Notes under the pieces: generated by a model
Databases searched by the model: none
What the model was told of the DNA's origin: nothing
Seen by the model: only the letters and a program-made list of their open reading frames with translations
In this document: piece after piece, positions 1 through 8,203 of the stretch
How the letters are laid out: every line of letters starts with the position of its first letter
Numbering within the stretch: the first letter of the stretch is position 1
Program-made: the position numbers and the translations under genes
Assembly: GCA_017472305.1 (NCBI GenBank)
Contig: JAFUQP010000037.1
Span: 1 to 64,000, forward strand
Length of the DNA: 64,000 bases
Source: Clostridia bacterium
GTDB lineage: Bacteria; Bacillota; Clostridia; Oscillospirales; CAG-272
Reading direction: 5' to 3'

Positions 1-474
1 GGGGAAGTGTACGTTCTCCATAGGCATACGGAGCTTCTCGTCGATCTGGTAGTAGAGGTACTTGATCATAGAGTGAGCAAAGCCTGCCTCGTAGGTGATA
101 GGAGCAATGTTGCCGTCCTGGTCAGCCCACTCGTCCTCTGCAACGAGGTGAACCTTCGAGCAGTCAACCTTGAAGTAGTTGATAAGCTGTGCAAGAGGAA
201 TGTAGGTGTCGGGCTCGGGGTTTCCGAGAATCATAGTGAAGCTCTTGCCTGCCTCAGACGCTGCCTTAAGACGGGTGAAGAGGGTGGAGATGAGAACGGG
301 ATGGGGGTTCATCATAACCTTTACTTCAAATTCGGGGTGCCACCAAGCCTCGCGCTTCTCGAGGTCCTTGCCGCTGAGGCTGCGAACATACTCGCAAACC
401 TTCTTGTCCTTGAAGGGAACGAAGTCAGCGGGCATGAAGTCAAACTTGGTTGCGGGATCAGTAATGAAATTCAT
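1..474 (-). CDS. NagB-like glucosamine-6-phosphate deaminase/isomerase family protein (3' end outside window)
   Basis: This is a partial gene: 158 codons are visible from the ATG at 474 and the rest lies beyond the window start. The ATG follows GGAGAG about ten bases upstream. The visible protein has an N-terminal extension (MNFITDPATKFDF), then MMNPHPVLISTLFTRLKAA and a phosphate-binding-like MILGNPEPDTY stretch. It continues with HLVAEDEWAD, resembling the sugar-phosphate isomerase fold of the NagB/6-phosphogluconolactonase group. It lies directly downstream of nagA on the same strand, so amino-sugar phosphate deamination or isomerisation in the cytoplasm is the natural reading. The N-terminus differs from classical NagB, so this is probably the divergent paralogue common in Clostridia. 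The function is inferred from family and neighbours. Confidence 0.65.
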   Translation of the reverse strand, partial: MNFITDPATKFDFMPADFVPFKDKKVCEYVRSLSGKDLEKREAWWHPEFEVKVMMNPHPVLISTLFTRLKAASEAGKSFTMILGNPEPDTYIPLAQLINYFKVDCSKVHLVAEDEWADQDGNIAPITYEAGFAHSMIKYLYYQIDEKLRMPMENVHFP

Positions 475-589
475 TTCTTTTCTCTCCTTTATAAAATTGT
501 TTATTAAGTTAAAAAACGCACAAAATGTAAGCTTCGGTTGTCAATTTTGAGACAAATCCGGCAGAAAGCGCCGTCGGCACTTATAAGAA

Positions 590-1732
590 TTACTTAACCT
601 TCTTACCTGCAAGGTAAACCGACTGAACCTCAAACTCGGGGGAAACGGTGATAAGGTTAGCCTTGTTTCCAACCTTTATTTCGCCTCTGTCGGAAAGACC
701 GAGAAGGCGCGCGGGGTTGGTTGATGCATACTTGAATACCTGGCAAATCGAAGCGCCTGTATGTACCATCATATTGCGGCAGGGGCCGTCGAGTATCATC
801 TTGCTTCCTGCAATCTCACCGGTGAAGTCGAAGTTGATGTCGTCCGCGCCCTCGTAGATGTCGTCAGCGGGGATAGGTCCGTGGTCAACGAAGGCATCGG
901 CGATAAGAATAATTCTGTCGTCGCCCTTAATCTTCTTGATAAGCCTTAACATATAGGGAGCAACGTGAATACCAACCTTGTCGCAGATAAGCTCGGTGTA
1001 GATTTCGTTATTGTAAAGCGCGCACTCGTCAACGCAAGCGCTGCGGCACTCGGGATACTTCTGAATAGTACCGGTTGCGTTTGTGTGGTGGGTGGCGAGC
1101 TTAAGTCCCTTGGGCATAAGCCTTTCAATCTGCCAGGGTTCAGCCTCACTGTGTGCTACGGAGAATACCGCGTTAGGGTTCTTCTCGCGAACGTAGTCAA
1201 CGAACTCGTCGATATTTTCTCTCTCGGGAGCAAGGCACCAAACCTTTGCAATATCGTAAGCCGCGTCAACAACCTTGCCGAACTTGTCCTTTGAAACAAC
1301 GTCAACCCAGGGGTTGTTCTCTCTGTTGCCGCCAAACTTCGGGTTGAGGTAGGGCGACTCCATATAAAGACCGATAATGTTGTCAGCCTTGCCCGAGTTC
1401 ATTGCAGAGCGCACAAGTCCTACGGCATCGACGAGCTGGTCGGCGTTCATATTGTAATAGAGCGCGGGCATAACGTCGGTAACGCCGTGCAAAAGAAGGG
1501 TATTAGCCGCCTTGACGGGGTCCTCGGTGAAGAAGGTTTCGCCGTCGGCGTGAGTATGTATATCGATAAGTCCGGGGCCTGTGTATCCGCCCTTTGCGTC
1601 GATTATCTCGCAGCCCTCGGTAGAGAGCTTCTTGCCAAAGGCAACGATAACTCCGTCCTCGATAATAACCGAAGCCTTGGGAATAAGATGGTCGGGCATA
1701 ACGAGCGTGGTATTAATTATAGCCGTTTTCAT
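590..1732 (-). CDS. nagA: N-acetylglucosamine-6-phosphate deacetylase
   Basis: The 380-residue amidohydrolase-fold enzyme removes acetate from GlcNAc-6-phosphate in the cytoplasm. It shows the metal-binding GLIDIHTHADGE motif near residue 55, a conserved SVAHSEAEP segment and LATHHTNATG near residue 215. The late Asp of the superfamily is in ILIADAFVDHGP, and the C-terminal strand is KVGNKANLITVSPEFEV. The length is normal for NagA. The ATG at 1732 is preceded by GAGAGGCG. It is transcribed towards the NagB-like gene (115-base gap), with the DeoR-type regulator upstream on the same strand. A -10 TATAAT lies at 1788-1783, so the two catabolic genes may have their own promoter downstream of the regulator. 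Confidence 0.92.
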   Translation of the reverse strand: MKTAIINTTLVMPDHLIPKASVIIEDGVIVAFGKKLSTEGCEIIDAKGGYTGPGLIDIHTHADGETFFTEDPVKAANTLLLHGVTDVMPALYYNMNADQLVDAVGLVRSAMNSGKADNIIGLYMESPYLNPKFGGNRENNPWVDVVSKDKFGKVVDAAYDIAKVWCLAPERENIDEFVDYVREKNPNAVFSVAHSEAEPWQIERLMPKGLKLATHHTNATGTIQKYPECRSACVDECALYNNEIYTELICDKVGIHVAPYMLRLIKKIKGDDRIILIADAFVDHGPIPADDIYEGADDINFDFTGEIAGSKMILDGPCRNMMVHTGASICQVFKYASTNPARLLGLSDRGEIKVGNKANLITVSPEFEVQSVYLAGKKVK

Positions 1733-1755
1733 TTTTTCGCCTCTCTTATAGAATT

Positions 1756-1788
1756 TAGCGTAATATTTTAACGCCTAGAACCATTATA
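1756..1788 (-). promoter_or_regulatory. nagA upstream -10 box and imperfect inverted repeat
   Basis: On the minus strand a TATAAT (1788-1783) is followed by an imperfect inverted repeat, TAGGCGT / ACGCTA separated by nine bases (about 1777-1756). No clear -35 is visible. Its position between promoter and start codon suits an operator for the adjacent DeoR-type regulator. That link is inference. Confidence 0.4.
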
Positions 1789-1910
1789 ACATAAATTCGG
1801 GTAAGTTAGGTATAAAATTAAACACATTTTGTATAAAAAACTGTACGTCGGGTATTGACTTATTCTATTGCACTCGCGACCGCGGCGCAAGTGATTGACA
1901 GACGGTGAAA

Positions 1911-2687
1911 TCAGTCCTTCTCGGGGTGGAAAATTTTAACTCCGAGCTTTTTGAGCGCAAGAAGCTCGTTTTCCTTGTCGGTGCTGTTGGTTATCAGCAC
2001 GTTAGTTTTTTCCGCGCCCGCGATTTTTGCGAAAACGCCCTTGCCAACCTTTGAGCTGTCGGCTACGACTATCGTGGAATAAGAGCCTTCAATCATTTTT
2101 CTTACAAGAGGTGCTTCATTTGAATAGTAGAGAGTAAGCCCCGCCGTCGCGCTGATACCGTCAACCGAAAGCACGCACTTGTCGGCTCTGTAATTCTGAA
2201 GCTGATTTTCGGCGTCCGTGCCGTGGGTGAACTGATATTTTGAGTCCAGCTCGCCGCCAAGCAGAATAACGTTGAAGCTCGAGTAGAGCGCCGCCTCGGT
2301 TGCGTTCTGTATCGAATTCGTTACAATATTTATATTCTGCTTTCCGCTGATAGCGCGCAAAACGTAGGTCAGGGTAGTGCCCGCGTTCATAAAGACGGTG
2401 TCGTTATCGTCTATGAAATCTGCGGCAAGCTCTGCAAGCTCGCGCTTTGCCGAGGAGTTAGTCTTATAACGCTCACTCAAATCCATATTTACATAGAGCT
2501 TATTTAAGCCTATAGCACCGCCGTGGACACGCTTGAGGTGTCCCTCTGCCTCGAGTGCCTCGAGGTCCTTTCTTATCGTAACCTCGCTTATGCCGTGCTC
2601 GAGCGCAAGCTCTGCAACGCGCACTCTTCCGTTCTGGTGAAGCTTGCTGATTATCTGGTCACGTCTTAATTCGGTTGTGTAATCCAA
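1911..2687 (-). CDS. DeoR/GlpR family transcriptional regulator
   Basis: The 258-residue protein has an N-terminal DeoR winged helix (residues 1-60: RRDQIISKL, then SEVTIRKDLEALEAEGHLKRVHGGA). The C-terminal DeoRC sensor domain carries the phosphosugar-binding pattern NAGTT near residue 100 and the C-terminal VADSSKVGKGVFAKI. Family members are repressors relieved by sugar phosphates. The start is a TTG at 2687, chosen because GAGGAG lies nine bases upstream and no in-frame ATG sits closer. Beside nagA, it most likely controls amino-sugar use through a sugar-phosphate effector. The effector itself is not determined by the sequence. Confidence 0.85.
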   Translation of the reverse strand: MDYTTELRRDQIISKLHQNGRVRVAELALEHGISEVTIRKDLEALEAEGHLKRVHGGAIGLNKLYVNMDLSERYKTNSSAKRELAELAADFIDDNDTVFMNAGTTLTYVLRAISGKQNINIVTNSIQNATEAALYSSFNVILLGGELDSKYQFTHGTDAENQLQNYRADKCVLSVDGISATAGLTLYYSNEAPLVRKMIEGSYSTIVVADSSKVGKGVFAKIAGAEKTNVLITNSTDKENELLALKKLGVKIFHPEKD

Positions 2688-2719
2688 TTTCGGAATCTCC
2701 TCACTGTATTTCTGGATAA

Positions 2720-2748
2720 ATTATACAATAAATTTAAAAATAAGTCAA
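2720..2748 (-). promoter_or_regulatory. Sigma-A promoter of the DeoR-type regulator
   Basis: Minus-strand TTGACT (2748-2743), a 17-base spacer and TATAAT (2725-2720). The start codon at 2687 lies about 30 bases downstream. Confidence 0.8.
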
Positions 2749-2850
2749 GGCTTGGGGGAAGATTGTTGGCTCATATTAAGCTACAGAAAAATCAAGGCGA
2801 TAAATCTTTTGCTTTTTAAAGAACAAAACTCCGCGGTACTGCAACCTCAC

Positions 2851-2957
2851 CCTGCGAAGCAGGACTTCATCGCGGAGCGATTTCATCTACGAAGTAGATT
2901 TCTTCCGTCTTTGACGGATTTCATTGCGCCTTTGGCGCCTGTTTGCCGCTCGCGGCA
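2851..2957. repeat. Array of six different mini-hairpins separated by TTTCAT-like linkers
   Basis: Short perfect stems follow each other every 16-22 bases: CCTGC-gaa-GCAGG (2851-2863), ATCGC-gga-GCGAT (2869-2881), ATCTAC-gaa-GTAGAT (2885-2899), TCCGTC-ttt-GACGGA (2904-2918), GCGCC-ttt-GGCGC (2926-2938) and TGCCGC-tc-GCGGCA (2944-2957). Several are joined by TTCAT or TTTCAT linkers. Stem sequences differ but geometry and loops (mostly three bases) are conserved. This is structure, not coding sequence: overlapping open frames have no family features. Function unknown. Confidence 0.7.
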
Positions 2958-3011
2958 GAATTTGCGTAAGGCGCGCCGTATGAGGTTACATTCATCTGCT
3001 CGCACGGCAAG

Positions 3012-3095
3012 ATTCCGCATTCGCGGAATGCGGTGTCGATTCGCGGTAGGTATGTTCGCAGAGCTTTGCAGAGCTTAAAGAGCCGCGATTTCGAC
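3012..3095. other. Palindromic non-coding element between mini-hairpin array and tRNA-Leu
   Basis: It contains the hairpin ATTCCGC-attc-GCGGAAT (3012-3029). Next comes a larger imperfect stem, GTCGATTCGCGG (3035-3046) against CCGCGATTTCGAC (3083-3095), enclosing two copies of a GCAGAGCTT-like word. No gene is supported in 2749-3110. This block and the array fill the whole gap between the DeoR promoter and the tRNA terminator. It may be a remnant of a mobile or structured element that settled next to a tRNA gene; that is inference. Confidence 0.5.
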
Positions 3096-3110
3096 TCCGC
3101 CACAGGGCAC

Positions 3111-3146
3111 AAAAAAAGACAGTAGCGCTCCTTTGGAGTGCTACTG
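3111..3146 (-). terminator. Rho-independent terminator of tRNA-Leu
   Basis: Stem CAGTAGCGCTCC / GGAGTGCTACTG (3120-3146) with loop TTT and one G-T pair. On the minus strand it is followed by seven Ts (3117-3111). Ts also follow on the plus side, but only the tRNA reads into it. Confidence 0.85.
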
Positions 3147-3153
3147 CTTTTTT

Positions 3154-3240
3154 TGGTGCCGGTAGTCGGGGTCGAACCGACACGGTATTGCTACCTTCGG
3201 ATTTTGAGTCCGACGCGTCTGCCAATTCCACCATACCGGC
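3154..3240 (-). tRNA. tRNA-Leu(CAA)
   Basis: A full cloverleaf can be drawn. The acceptor stem is GCCGGTA/TACCGGC, the D region is GGTGGAATTGGCAGAC and the anticodon loop is CTCAAAA (anticodon CAA). There is a long class II variable arm and the T arm is GGTTCGACCCC... The discriminator A is followed by an encoded CCA (3156-3154). The long variable arm is typical of Leu tRNAs. A terminator follows directly. Confidence 0.96.
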
Positions 3241-3322
3241 ATTTTGTGACTGCTGTCACGGTCAATATTATAGCATATAAAAAAATAAAAATCAATAACT
3301 TTTTTAAAAAACATTTTTTCTA

Positions 3323-3351
3323 TTGTAATTTTAATAAAATTATTGTATAAT
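3323..3351 (+). promoter_or_regulatory. Sigma-A promoter upstream of the prephenate-dehydratase-like gene
   Basis: TTGTAA (3323-3328), 17-base spacer, TATAAT (3346-3351). The first gene starts at 3387, and the next genes are closely spaced. Confidence 0.7.
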
Positions 3352-3386
3352 TATTAGAGAAATATATAAATTCGGGATGTGACGCT

Positions 3387-4340
3387 ATGCAAGAGGAGTT
3401 TGCCTTTTCAATAAACCGAATAACACGCGACAATCTTTCGGAGCTTTCGCTCTCCTCATCAAAGCTTTTTGAAAGACGCGTTTGCGAGCTGTCGGAGCTT
3501 TGCGACGGAGTCTGTGCGCTCGCTTTATCCCTTATGGACGACGGGGTAACCCTCTACGAGGCTTTGTCGCTTTTGTGCGAGCCGCTCTCCGAGCTTTCCG
3601 CGTCGGTACACACTACGAGAATGGACGAGAATGCACTCAGACTTCAGAGTTATGTCAGAATGCTTGACTGTACGGCTCTCAGCGCCTTCTCGGAGCTGCT
3701 TGTATCAAGACTTCCGTCGATTGGTATTACGGTCGGCGAGCGTGACTTTCTGCCCGTTGACAGTCTGCCTGAAACCTTTATATACTACAAAAATCAGTTT
3801 TCAGACGAGGCGTATGACGTTTTTTCTCAGGACTTTGATGACCCCAGAGTAAAATATGCCGACAGCCTTCGAGGCGTATTCAAGGCTCTCTTTGACGGAG
3901 AGGTCGGTTATGCTCTTGTGCCGCTCGAGGAGAGGGGTGCGAGGCTTCCTACCGTTGCGGAGCAGATTTACAGAGGTGATTTCAAAATCAATTCGGTCAT
4001 TCCCGTATTCGGGGTTGACGGAGCAGCCGATATGCGCTATGCTCTGATTTCAAAAAGCTATACGGTGCCCGAAATTGCTACCGAGGACGACAGATATCTT
4101 GAAATCAGACTGTCTGCCGAGGAAGGGTCGGCTCTATTGTCGGTGCTTGCCGCAGCCGAGGGCTCGGGTGCTGATATCTACCGAGTGAATTCCGCTTCAT
4201 ACGAAACCTTTGGCAAAAGGCGCAGCATATATTCCGTCGTTCTTAAGACCGAGGGGGGCGACTTTACCTCGATGCTTACTTATCTTATCCTTTCGGGGCT
4301 TGACGTGACGGTAGTCGGAATTTACAAAAATCTGGAATAA
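3387..4340 (+). CDS. Prephenate dehydratase-like/ACT protein, probably not catalytic
   Basis: The 317-residue protein has an unrecognised helical N-terminal part (residues 1-125). The central part resembles the prephenate dehydratase fold: YYKNQFSDEAYDVFS near 133, then YADSLRGVFKALFDGEVGYALVPLEER at 157-183, where enzymes read GvvPIENS. The C-terminal part (228-317) looks like the ACT regulatory domain. At the place of the catalytic Thr-Arg-Phe, this protein has Met-Arg-Tyr (216-218), so the essential Thr is missing. It may be a phenylalanine-sensing or otherwise regulatory paralogue. The ATG at 3387 follows GGGATG. The next gene begins 24 bases downstream. Homology is judged by eye, and the role is unknown. 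Confidence 0.6.
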   Translation: MQEEFAFSINRITRDNLSELSLSSSKLFERRVCELSELCDGVCALALSLMDDGVTLYEALSLLCEPLSELSASVHTTRMDENALRLQSYVRMLDCTALSAFSELLVSRLPSIGITVGERDFLPVDSLPETFIYYKNQFSDEAYDVFSQDFDDPRVKYADSLRGVFKALFDGEVGYALVPLEERGARLPTVAEQIYRGDFKINSVIPVFGVDGAADMRYALISKSYTVPEIATEDDRYLEIRLSAEEGSALLSVLAAAEGSGADIYRVNSASYETFGKRRSIYSVVLKTEGGDFTSMLTYLILSGLDVTVVGIYKNLE

Positions 4341-4364
4341 ATATTAAAAAGGAAATATAAGAAT

Positions 4365-4616
4365 ATGAAAAAAGAGTTAACCTATAACACTCGCGGCACC
4401 TGCTCGAGAAGAATTAAGGTAGCCGTCGAGGACGGGATAATTACCGAGTGCGCCTTTGAGGGCGGCTGCTCGGGTAACACCCAGGGTGTGGCTTCGCTCG
4501 TTATCGGTATGAAGGTTGACGAGGCGATAGCAAAAATGAAGGGCATAAAATGTGGCTTCAAGTCGACGTCCTGCCCCGACCAGCTTGCACTTGCGCTTGA
4601 AAAAACAAAAGAATAA
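4365..4616 (+). CDS. TSCPD domain protein (TIGR03905 family)
   Basis: The 83-residue protein carries the family's conserved motifs: TRGTCSRRI near the N-terminus, CAFEGGCSGNTQG in the middle and the defining TSCPDQLALAL at the C-terminus. The cysteines suggest metal binding. The TSCPD domain also occurs at the end of B12-dependent ribonucleotide reductases, but the free-standing protein has no settled function. A good ribosome site (AAAAGGA) precedes the ATG. It lies between the dehydratase-like gene and the phosphomutase, 21 bases before the latter, and is probably cotranscribed. Confidence 0.85.
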   Translation: MKKELTYNTRGTCSRRIKVAVEDGIITECAFEGGCSGNTQGVASLVIGMKVDEAIAKMKGIKCGFKSTSCPDQLALALEKTKE

Positions 4617-4637
4617 TATAGAGAGAAAGGAACCGAT

Positions 4638-6368
4638 ATGCAGAACTATCAGAAGGAATACGAAAGATGGCTTAATTCACCCGTTCTTACCGACGAGGAG
4701 AGAGGAGAGCTTCTCTCAATACAGAACGACGAGGAGGCGAAGGCAATGCGCCACTCGGCTCCTATGGACTTCGGAACGGCAGGACTTCGCTCGACGATGT
4801 ATATGGGTCAGGGCTGTATGAACCGCTTCACCGTCGCACAGACGACAAGAGGTATCGCGGCGCTTATCAAGTCGCAAAGCGGCGAGGCGCGCGGCGTTGC
4901 TATTGCTTACGACTCGCGTAACAACTCCGAGCTATTTGCGCGTGTGAGTGCCTCGGTGCTTGCAGGACAGGGAATTAAGGCGTATATCTTCAACGGAATA
5001 AGACCTACTCCCGAGCTTTCCTTTGCGGTTCGTGAGCTTGGCTGTATTGCGGGAATTAACATCACCGCCTCTCATAACCCCAAGGAATACAACGGCTACA
5101 AGGCGTATTGGGAGGATGGCGCTCAGATAGGACCCGAGCAGGCTTGTGTCGTTTCGAGTGAGCGCTCTAAATTTGACGTCTTATCTCTTGATAATATAAT
5201 GGACTACAGCGAGGGTATCAAGGCAGGACTTATAGTTGAGCTTGATGAGCAGTTCGACGAGCTTTATATCAATGCCGTAATGAAGACCGCGGTCAACCCC
5301 GATGCTGTAAAGGCTGTTGCCGACGAGCTTAAGGTTGTATATTCGCCTCTTCACGGCGCGGGCTACAGGCTCGTTCCCGAGGTGTTCTCGCGTATGGGAC
5401 TTAAGCACCTCTACACCGTTACCGAGCAGATGACTCCCGACGGTAATTTCCCGACCGTCAAGAAGCCTAACCCAGAGTATGCCGACGTATTTACTATCGG
5501 TATTGATATTGCCAACAAGGTAGGCTCAGACCTCGTTATTGCGACAGACCCCGACTCTGACAGAGTTGGAGTTATGACCAGAACCCCCGACGGCAGCTTC
5601 ACGACAATCTCGGGCAACCAGATGGGTGCGCTTCTTCTTGACTACGTTATTAAGCAGCGCCGCGCCGACGGAACTCTTCCCGAGGGTGCGTACTGCGTAA
5701 AGAGCATAGTTTCCACCGATATGGCTTATAAGATTGCAAAGGACAACGGAGTAAAGCTTCACGACGTTCTTACAGGCTTCAAGTTTATCGGCGAGGTTAT
5801 CAAGAACTACGAGAAAGAGGGCAAGGCTGACGCGTTCCTTCTCGGCTTTGAGGAGAGCTACGGCTATCTTCTCGGCTCTTATGCCAGAGATAAGGACGCG
5901 GTAGAGGCATCTATGATGATACTCGAGATGACAGCCTTCTATAAGAAGAAGGGAATGACCCTTTCCGACGCACTCTCAAAGCTCTATGAAACCTACGGTC
6001 TTTACTCCGAGAGAATGATAGACATCTATATGGAGGGACTTGACGGAATAGAGAAGAGAAAGCGCATTATGGCAAGCCTTCGCGAGGTACCCCCGACAGA
6101 GTTCGGCGGAGTTAAGGTTTACTCGGTTGGCGACTACAAGGCGGGAACCGTAACAAGACTTTCCGACGGCAAGACCGAGCCTACAGGTCAGCCCTCCTCG
6201 GACGTACTCTACTACACTCTCGAGAACGAGGATAAGATTATCGTACGTCCCTCGGGCACCGAGCCGAAGATTAAGATTTACGTTCTTGCTCACGGCGAAG
6301 ATATGAAAGCTCTTAATGAAAAGCTTGACAGATATTCTACAGATTCAAGAAAGAAAACAGAGGAATAA
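4638..6368 (+). CDS. Phospho-sugar mutase (phosphoglucomutase/phosphomannomutase family)
   Basis: The 576-residue alpha-D-phosphohexomutase interconverts hexose 1- and 6-phosphates. Visible motifs are the active-site serine loop [14 protein letters not shown] (near 135), the Mg-binding DPDSDRVGV (near 305), the sugar-binding GFEESYGYL (near 408) and the phosphate-binding [12 protein letters not shown] near the C-terminus. The length and N-terminal [13 protein letters not shown] match the long PgcA/Pgm2-like bacterial form. AGAAAGGAACC precedes the ATG. Substrate preference (glucose or mannose) cannot be told from the sequence. Confidence 0.92.
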   Translation: MQNYQKEYERWLNSPVLTDEERGELLSIQNDEEAKAMRHSAPMDFGTAGLRSTMYMGQGCMNRFTVAQTTRGIAALIKSQSGEARGVAIAYDSRNNSELFARVSASVLAGQGIKAYIFNGIRPTPELSFAVRELGCIAGINITASHNPKEYNGYKAYWEDGAQIGPEQACVVSSERSKFDVLSLDNIMDYSEGIKAGLIVELDEQFDELYINAVMKTAVNPDAVKAVADELKVVYSPLHGAGYRLVPEVFSRMGLKHLYTVTEQMTPDGNFPTVKKPNPEYADVFTIGIDIANKVGSDLVIATDPDSDRVGVMTRTPDGSFTTISGNQMGALLLDYVIKQRRADGTLPEGAYCVKSIVSTDMAYKIAKDNGVKLHDVLTGFKFIGEVIKNYEKEGKADAFLLGFEESYGYLLGSYARDKDAVEASMMILEMTAFYKKKGMTLSDALSKLYETYGLYSERMIDIYMEGLDGIEKRKRIMASLREVPPTEFGGVKVYSVGDYKAGTVTRLSDGKTEPTGQPSSDVLYYTLENEDKIIVRPSGTEPKIKIYVLAHGEDMKALNEKLDRYSTDSRKKTEE

Positions 6369-6388
6369 TCGCCTCTCGGGATAAAAAA

Positions 6389-8203
6389 GTGACCGACAGA
6401 CAAAAATATATCAGAAATTTCTCGATTATTGCTCACATAGACCACGGCAAATCGACCCTCGCAGACAGAATTCTCGAAAAAACCGAGACGGTTGCCGTTA
6501 GGGATATGGAGGAGCAGATACTTGACAATATGGACCTTGAGCGCGAGCGCGGAATTACCATAAAGGCTCGCGCCATAAGGCTCGCCTACAAGGCAAAAGA
6601 CGGAGAGGAGTACGTTTACAACCTCATTGATACCCCCGGTCACGTTGACTTTGGCTATGAGGTTTCACGCTCGCTTAAGGCTTGCGAGGGAGCGCTGCTC
6701 GTTGTTGATGCAACTCAGGGCGTTGAGGCGCAGACTCTTGCCAATGCCTATCTTGCTATCGACAACGACCTTGAAATTTTGCCTGTAATCAATAAAATTG
6801 ACCTTGCCTCGGCGGACGTTGAGGGCGCAAGGCGCGAGATTGAGGATATTATCGGTATTCCTGCCGAGGACTGCCCCGCGGTTTCGGCTAAATGCGGACT
6901 TAATATAGAGGACGTGCTTGAGAAGATTGTTACCGATATTCCCGCGCCCGAGGGCGACCCGACAGCCCCCCTTAAGGCTTTGATTTTCGACTCTCACTAC
7001 GACCCGTATCTCGGTGTCGTGGTTTACGTAAGAGTGCTTGACGGTGAGATGAGGGCAGGGGATAAAATCAGACTTATGGCACAAGGCACGGAGTTTGAGC
7101 TCTTTGAGGTTGGTACTATGGAGCCCTTCGGACTTAAGCGCCAGGATTCGCTTTCTGCGGGTGAGGTCGGATACTTTACCGCCTCTATAAAGACCGTCGG
7201 CGACACGCGTGTCGGCGATACCGTAACCCACGCAGATAGACCCGCAGACGAGGCGTTGCCCGGCTTCCGTGAGGTTCACCCTATGGTCTATTCGGGTATT
7301 TATCCTGCTGACGGCGCAAGGTACGGCGACCTTCGCGACGCTCTTGAAAAGCTTCAGCTCAACGATGCCTCTCTGGTATTTGAGCCCGAAACCTCGGTTG
7401 CGCTCGGCTTTGGCTTCAGATGCGGCTTCCTCGGGCTTCTTCATATGGAGATTATTGAGGAACGCCTCGAGCGCGAGTTCAATCTCGACCTCATTACAAC
7501 CGCACCCTCGGTTATTTACAAGGTAGAGCTTCGCGGGGGAGAGGTGGTTATGATTGACAACCCCTCGAAATTCCCCTCGCCCGACGAAATAAGCGTTGCC
7601 TATGAGCCTATTATGAAGGCTAATATCATTACTCCCACCGACTATATCGGCGGTATTATGGATTTGTGCCAGGAGAGGCGAGGCGTGTTCGTTGATATGA
7701 AATATATCGACACCGAGCGTGCCGAAATCCATTACGAGATGCCCTTAAACGAGATTATATACGATTTCTTCGACGCGCTGAAAAGCCGAACAAAGGGTTA
7801 TGCCTCGCTTGACTACGAGCTTAAGGGCTATAAGCAGTCGAAGCTTGTAAAGCTTGACTTTATGCTCAACGGCGAGGTCGTTGACGCGCTCTCCTTCATA
7901 GTGTTTGAGGACAGAGCCTACGGCAGGGCGAGGAAGATTGCGGAGAAGCTTAAGGAAAACATTCCGCGCCAGCTCTTTGAAATTCCCATTCAGGCGACGA
8001 TAGGCTCGAAGATTATAGCAAGAGAAACCGTCAAGGCAATGCGTAAGGACGTCCTTGCAAAGTGCTACGGCGGTGATATTACCAGAAAAAAGAAGCTTCT
8101 TGAAAAACAGAAGGAAGGTAAGAAGAAGATGCGTAAGCTCGGTAGCGTAGAGGTTACGCCCGAGGCATTTATGGCGGTGCTCAGGCTTGATGATGAGGGC
8201 TGA
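6389..8203 (+). CDS. lepA: Elongation factor 4, translational GTPase
   Basis: The 604-residue GTPase acts on stalled or misregulated elongating ribosomes. The G1 motif is [10 protein letters not shown], switch II is DTPGHVDF and the G4 motif is NKID (near 132). The C-terminal LepA-specific domain ends in [21 protein letters not shown]. The length is standard. The start is a GTG at 6389; the ribosome site (CGGGA) is weak and a small AGAGG/CCTCT stem lies just upstream, so translation may be modest. The last 14 bases overlap the start of hemW, implying coupling. Confidence 0.96.
   Translation: MTDRQKYIRNFSIIAHIDHGKSTLADRILEKTETVAVRDMEEQILDNMDLERERGITIKARAIRLAYKAKDGEEYVYNLIDTPGHVDFGYEVSRSLKACEGALLVVDATQGVEAQTLANAYLAIDNDLEILPVINKIDLASADVEGARREIEDIIGIPAEDCPAVSAKCGLNIEDVLEKIVTDIPAPEGDPTAPLKALIFDSHYDPYLGVVVYVRVLDGEMRAGDKIRLMAQGTEFELFEVGTMEPFGLKRQDSLSAGEVGYFTASIKTVGDTRVGDTVTHADRPADEALPGFREVHPMVYSGIYPADGARYGDLRDALEKLQLNDASLVFEPETSVALGFGFRCGFLGLLHMEIIEERLEREFNLDLITTAPSVIYKVELRGGEVVMIDNPSKFPSPDEISVAYEPIMKANIITPTDYIGGIMDLCQERRGVFVDMKYIDTERAEIHYEMPLNEIIYDFFDALKSRTKGYASLDYELKGYKQSKLVKLDFMLNGEVVDALSFIVFEDRAYGRARKIAEKLKENIPRQLFEIPIQATIGSKIIARETVKAMRKDVLAKCYGGDITRKKKLLEKQKEGKKKMRKLGSVEVTPEAFMAVLRLDDEG

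Noticed and set aside
2851..2957. Mini-hairpin array considered as a CRISPR array
   Set aside because: There is no constant repeat and unit length is far too short; no cas genes are present.
2752..3112. Open frames on both strands across the hairpin array and the tRNA-Leu flank
   Set aside because: Their content comes from palindromic DNA and the tRNA sequence. They show no domains and no ribosome sites.
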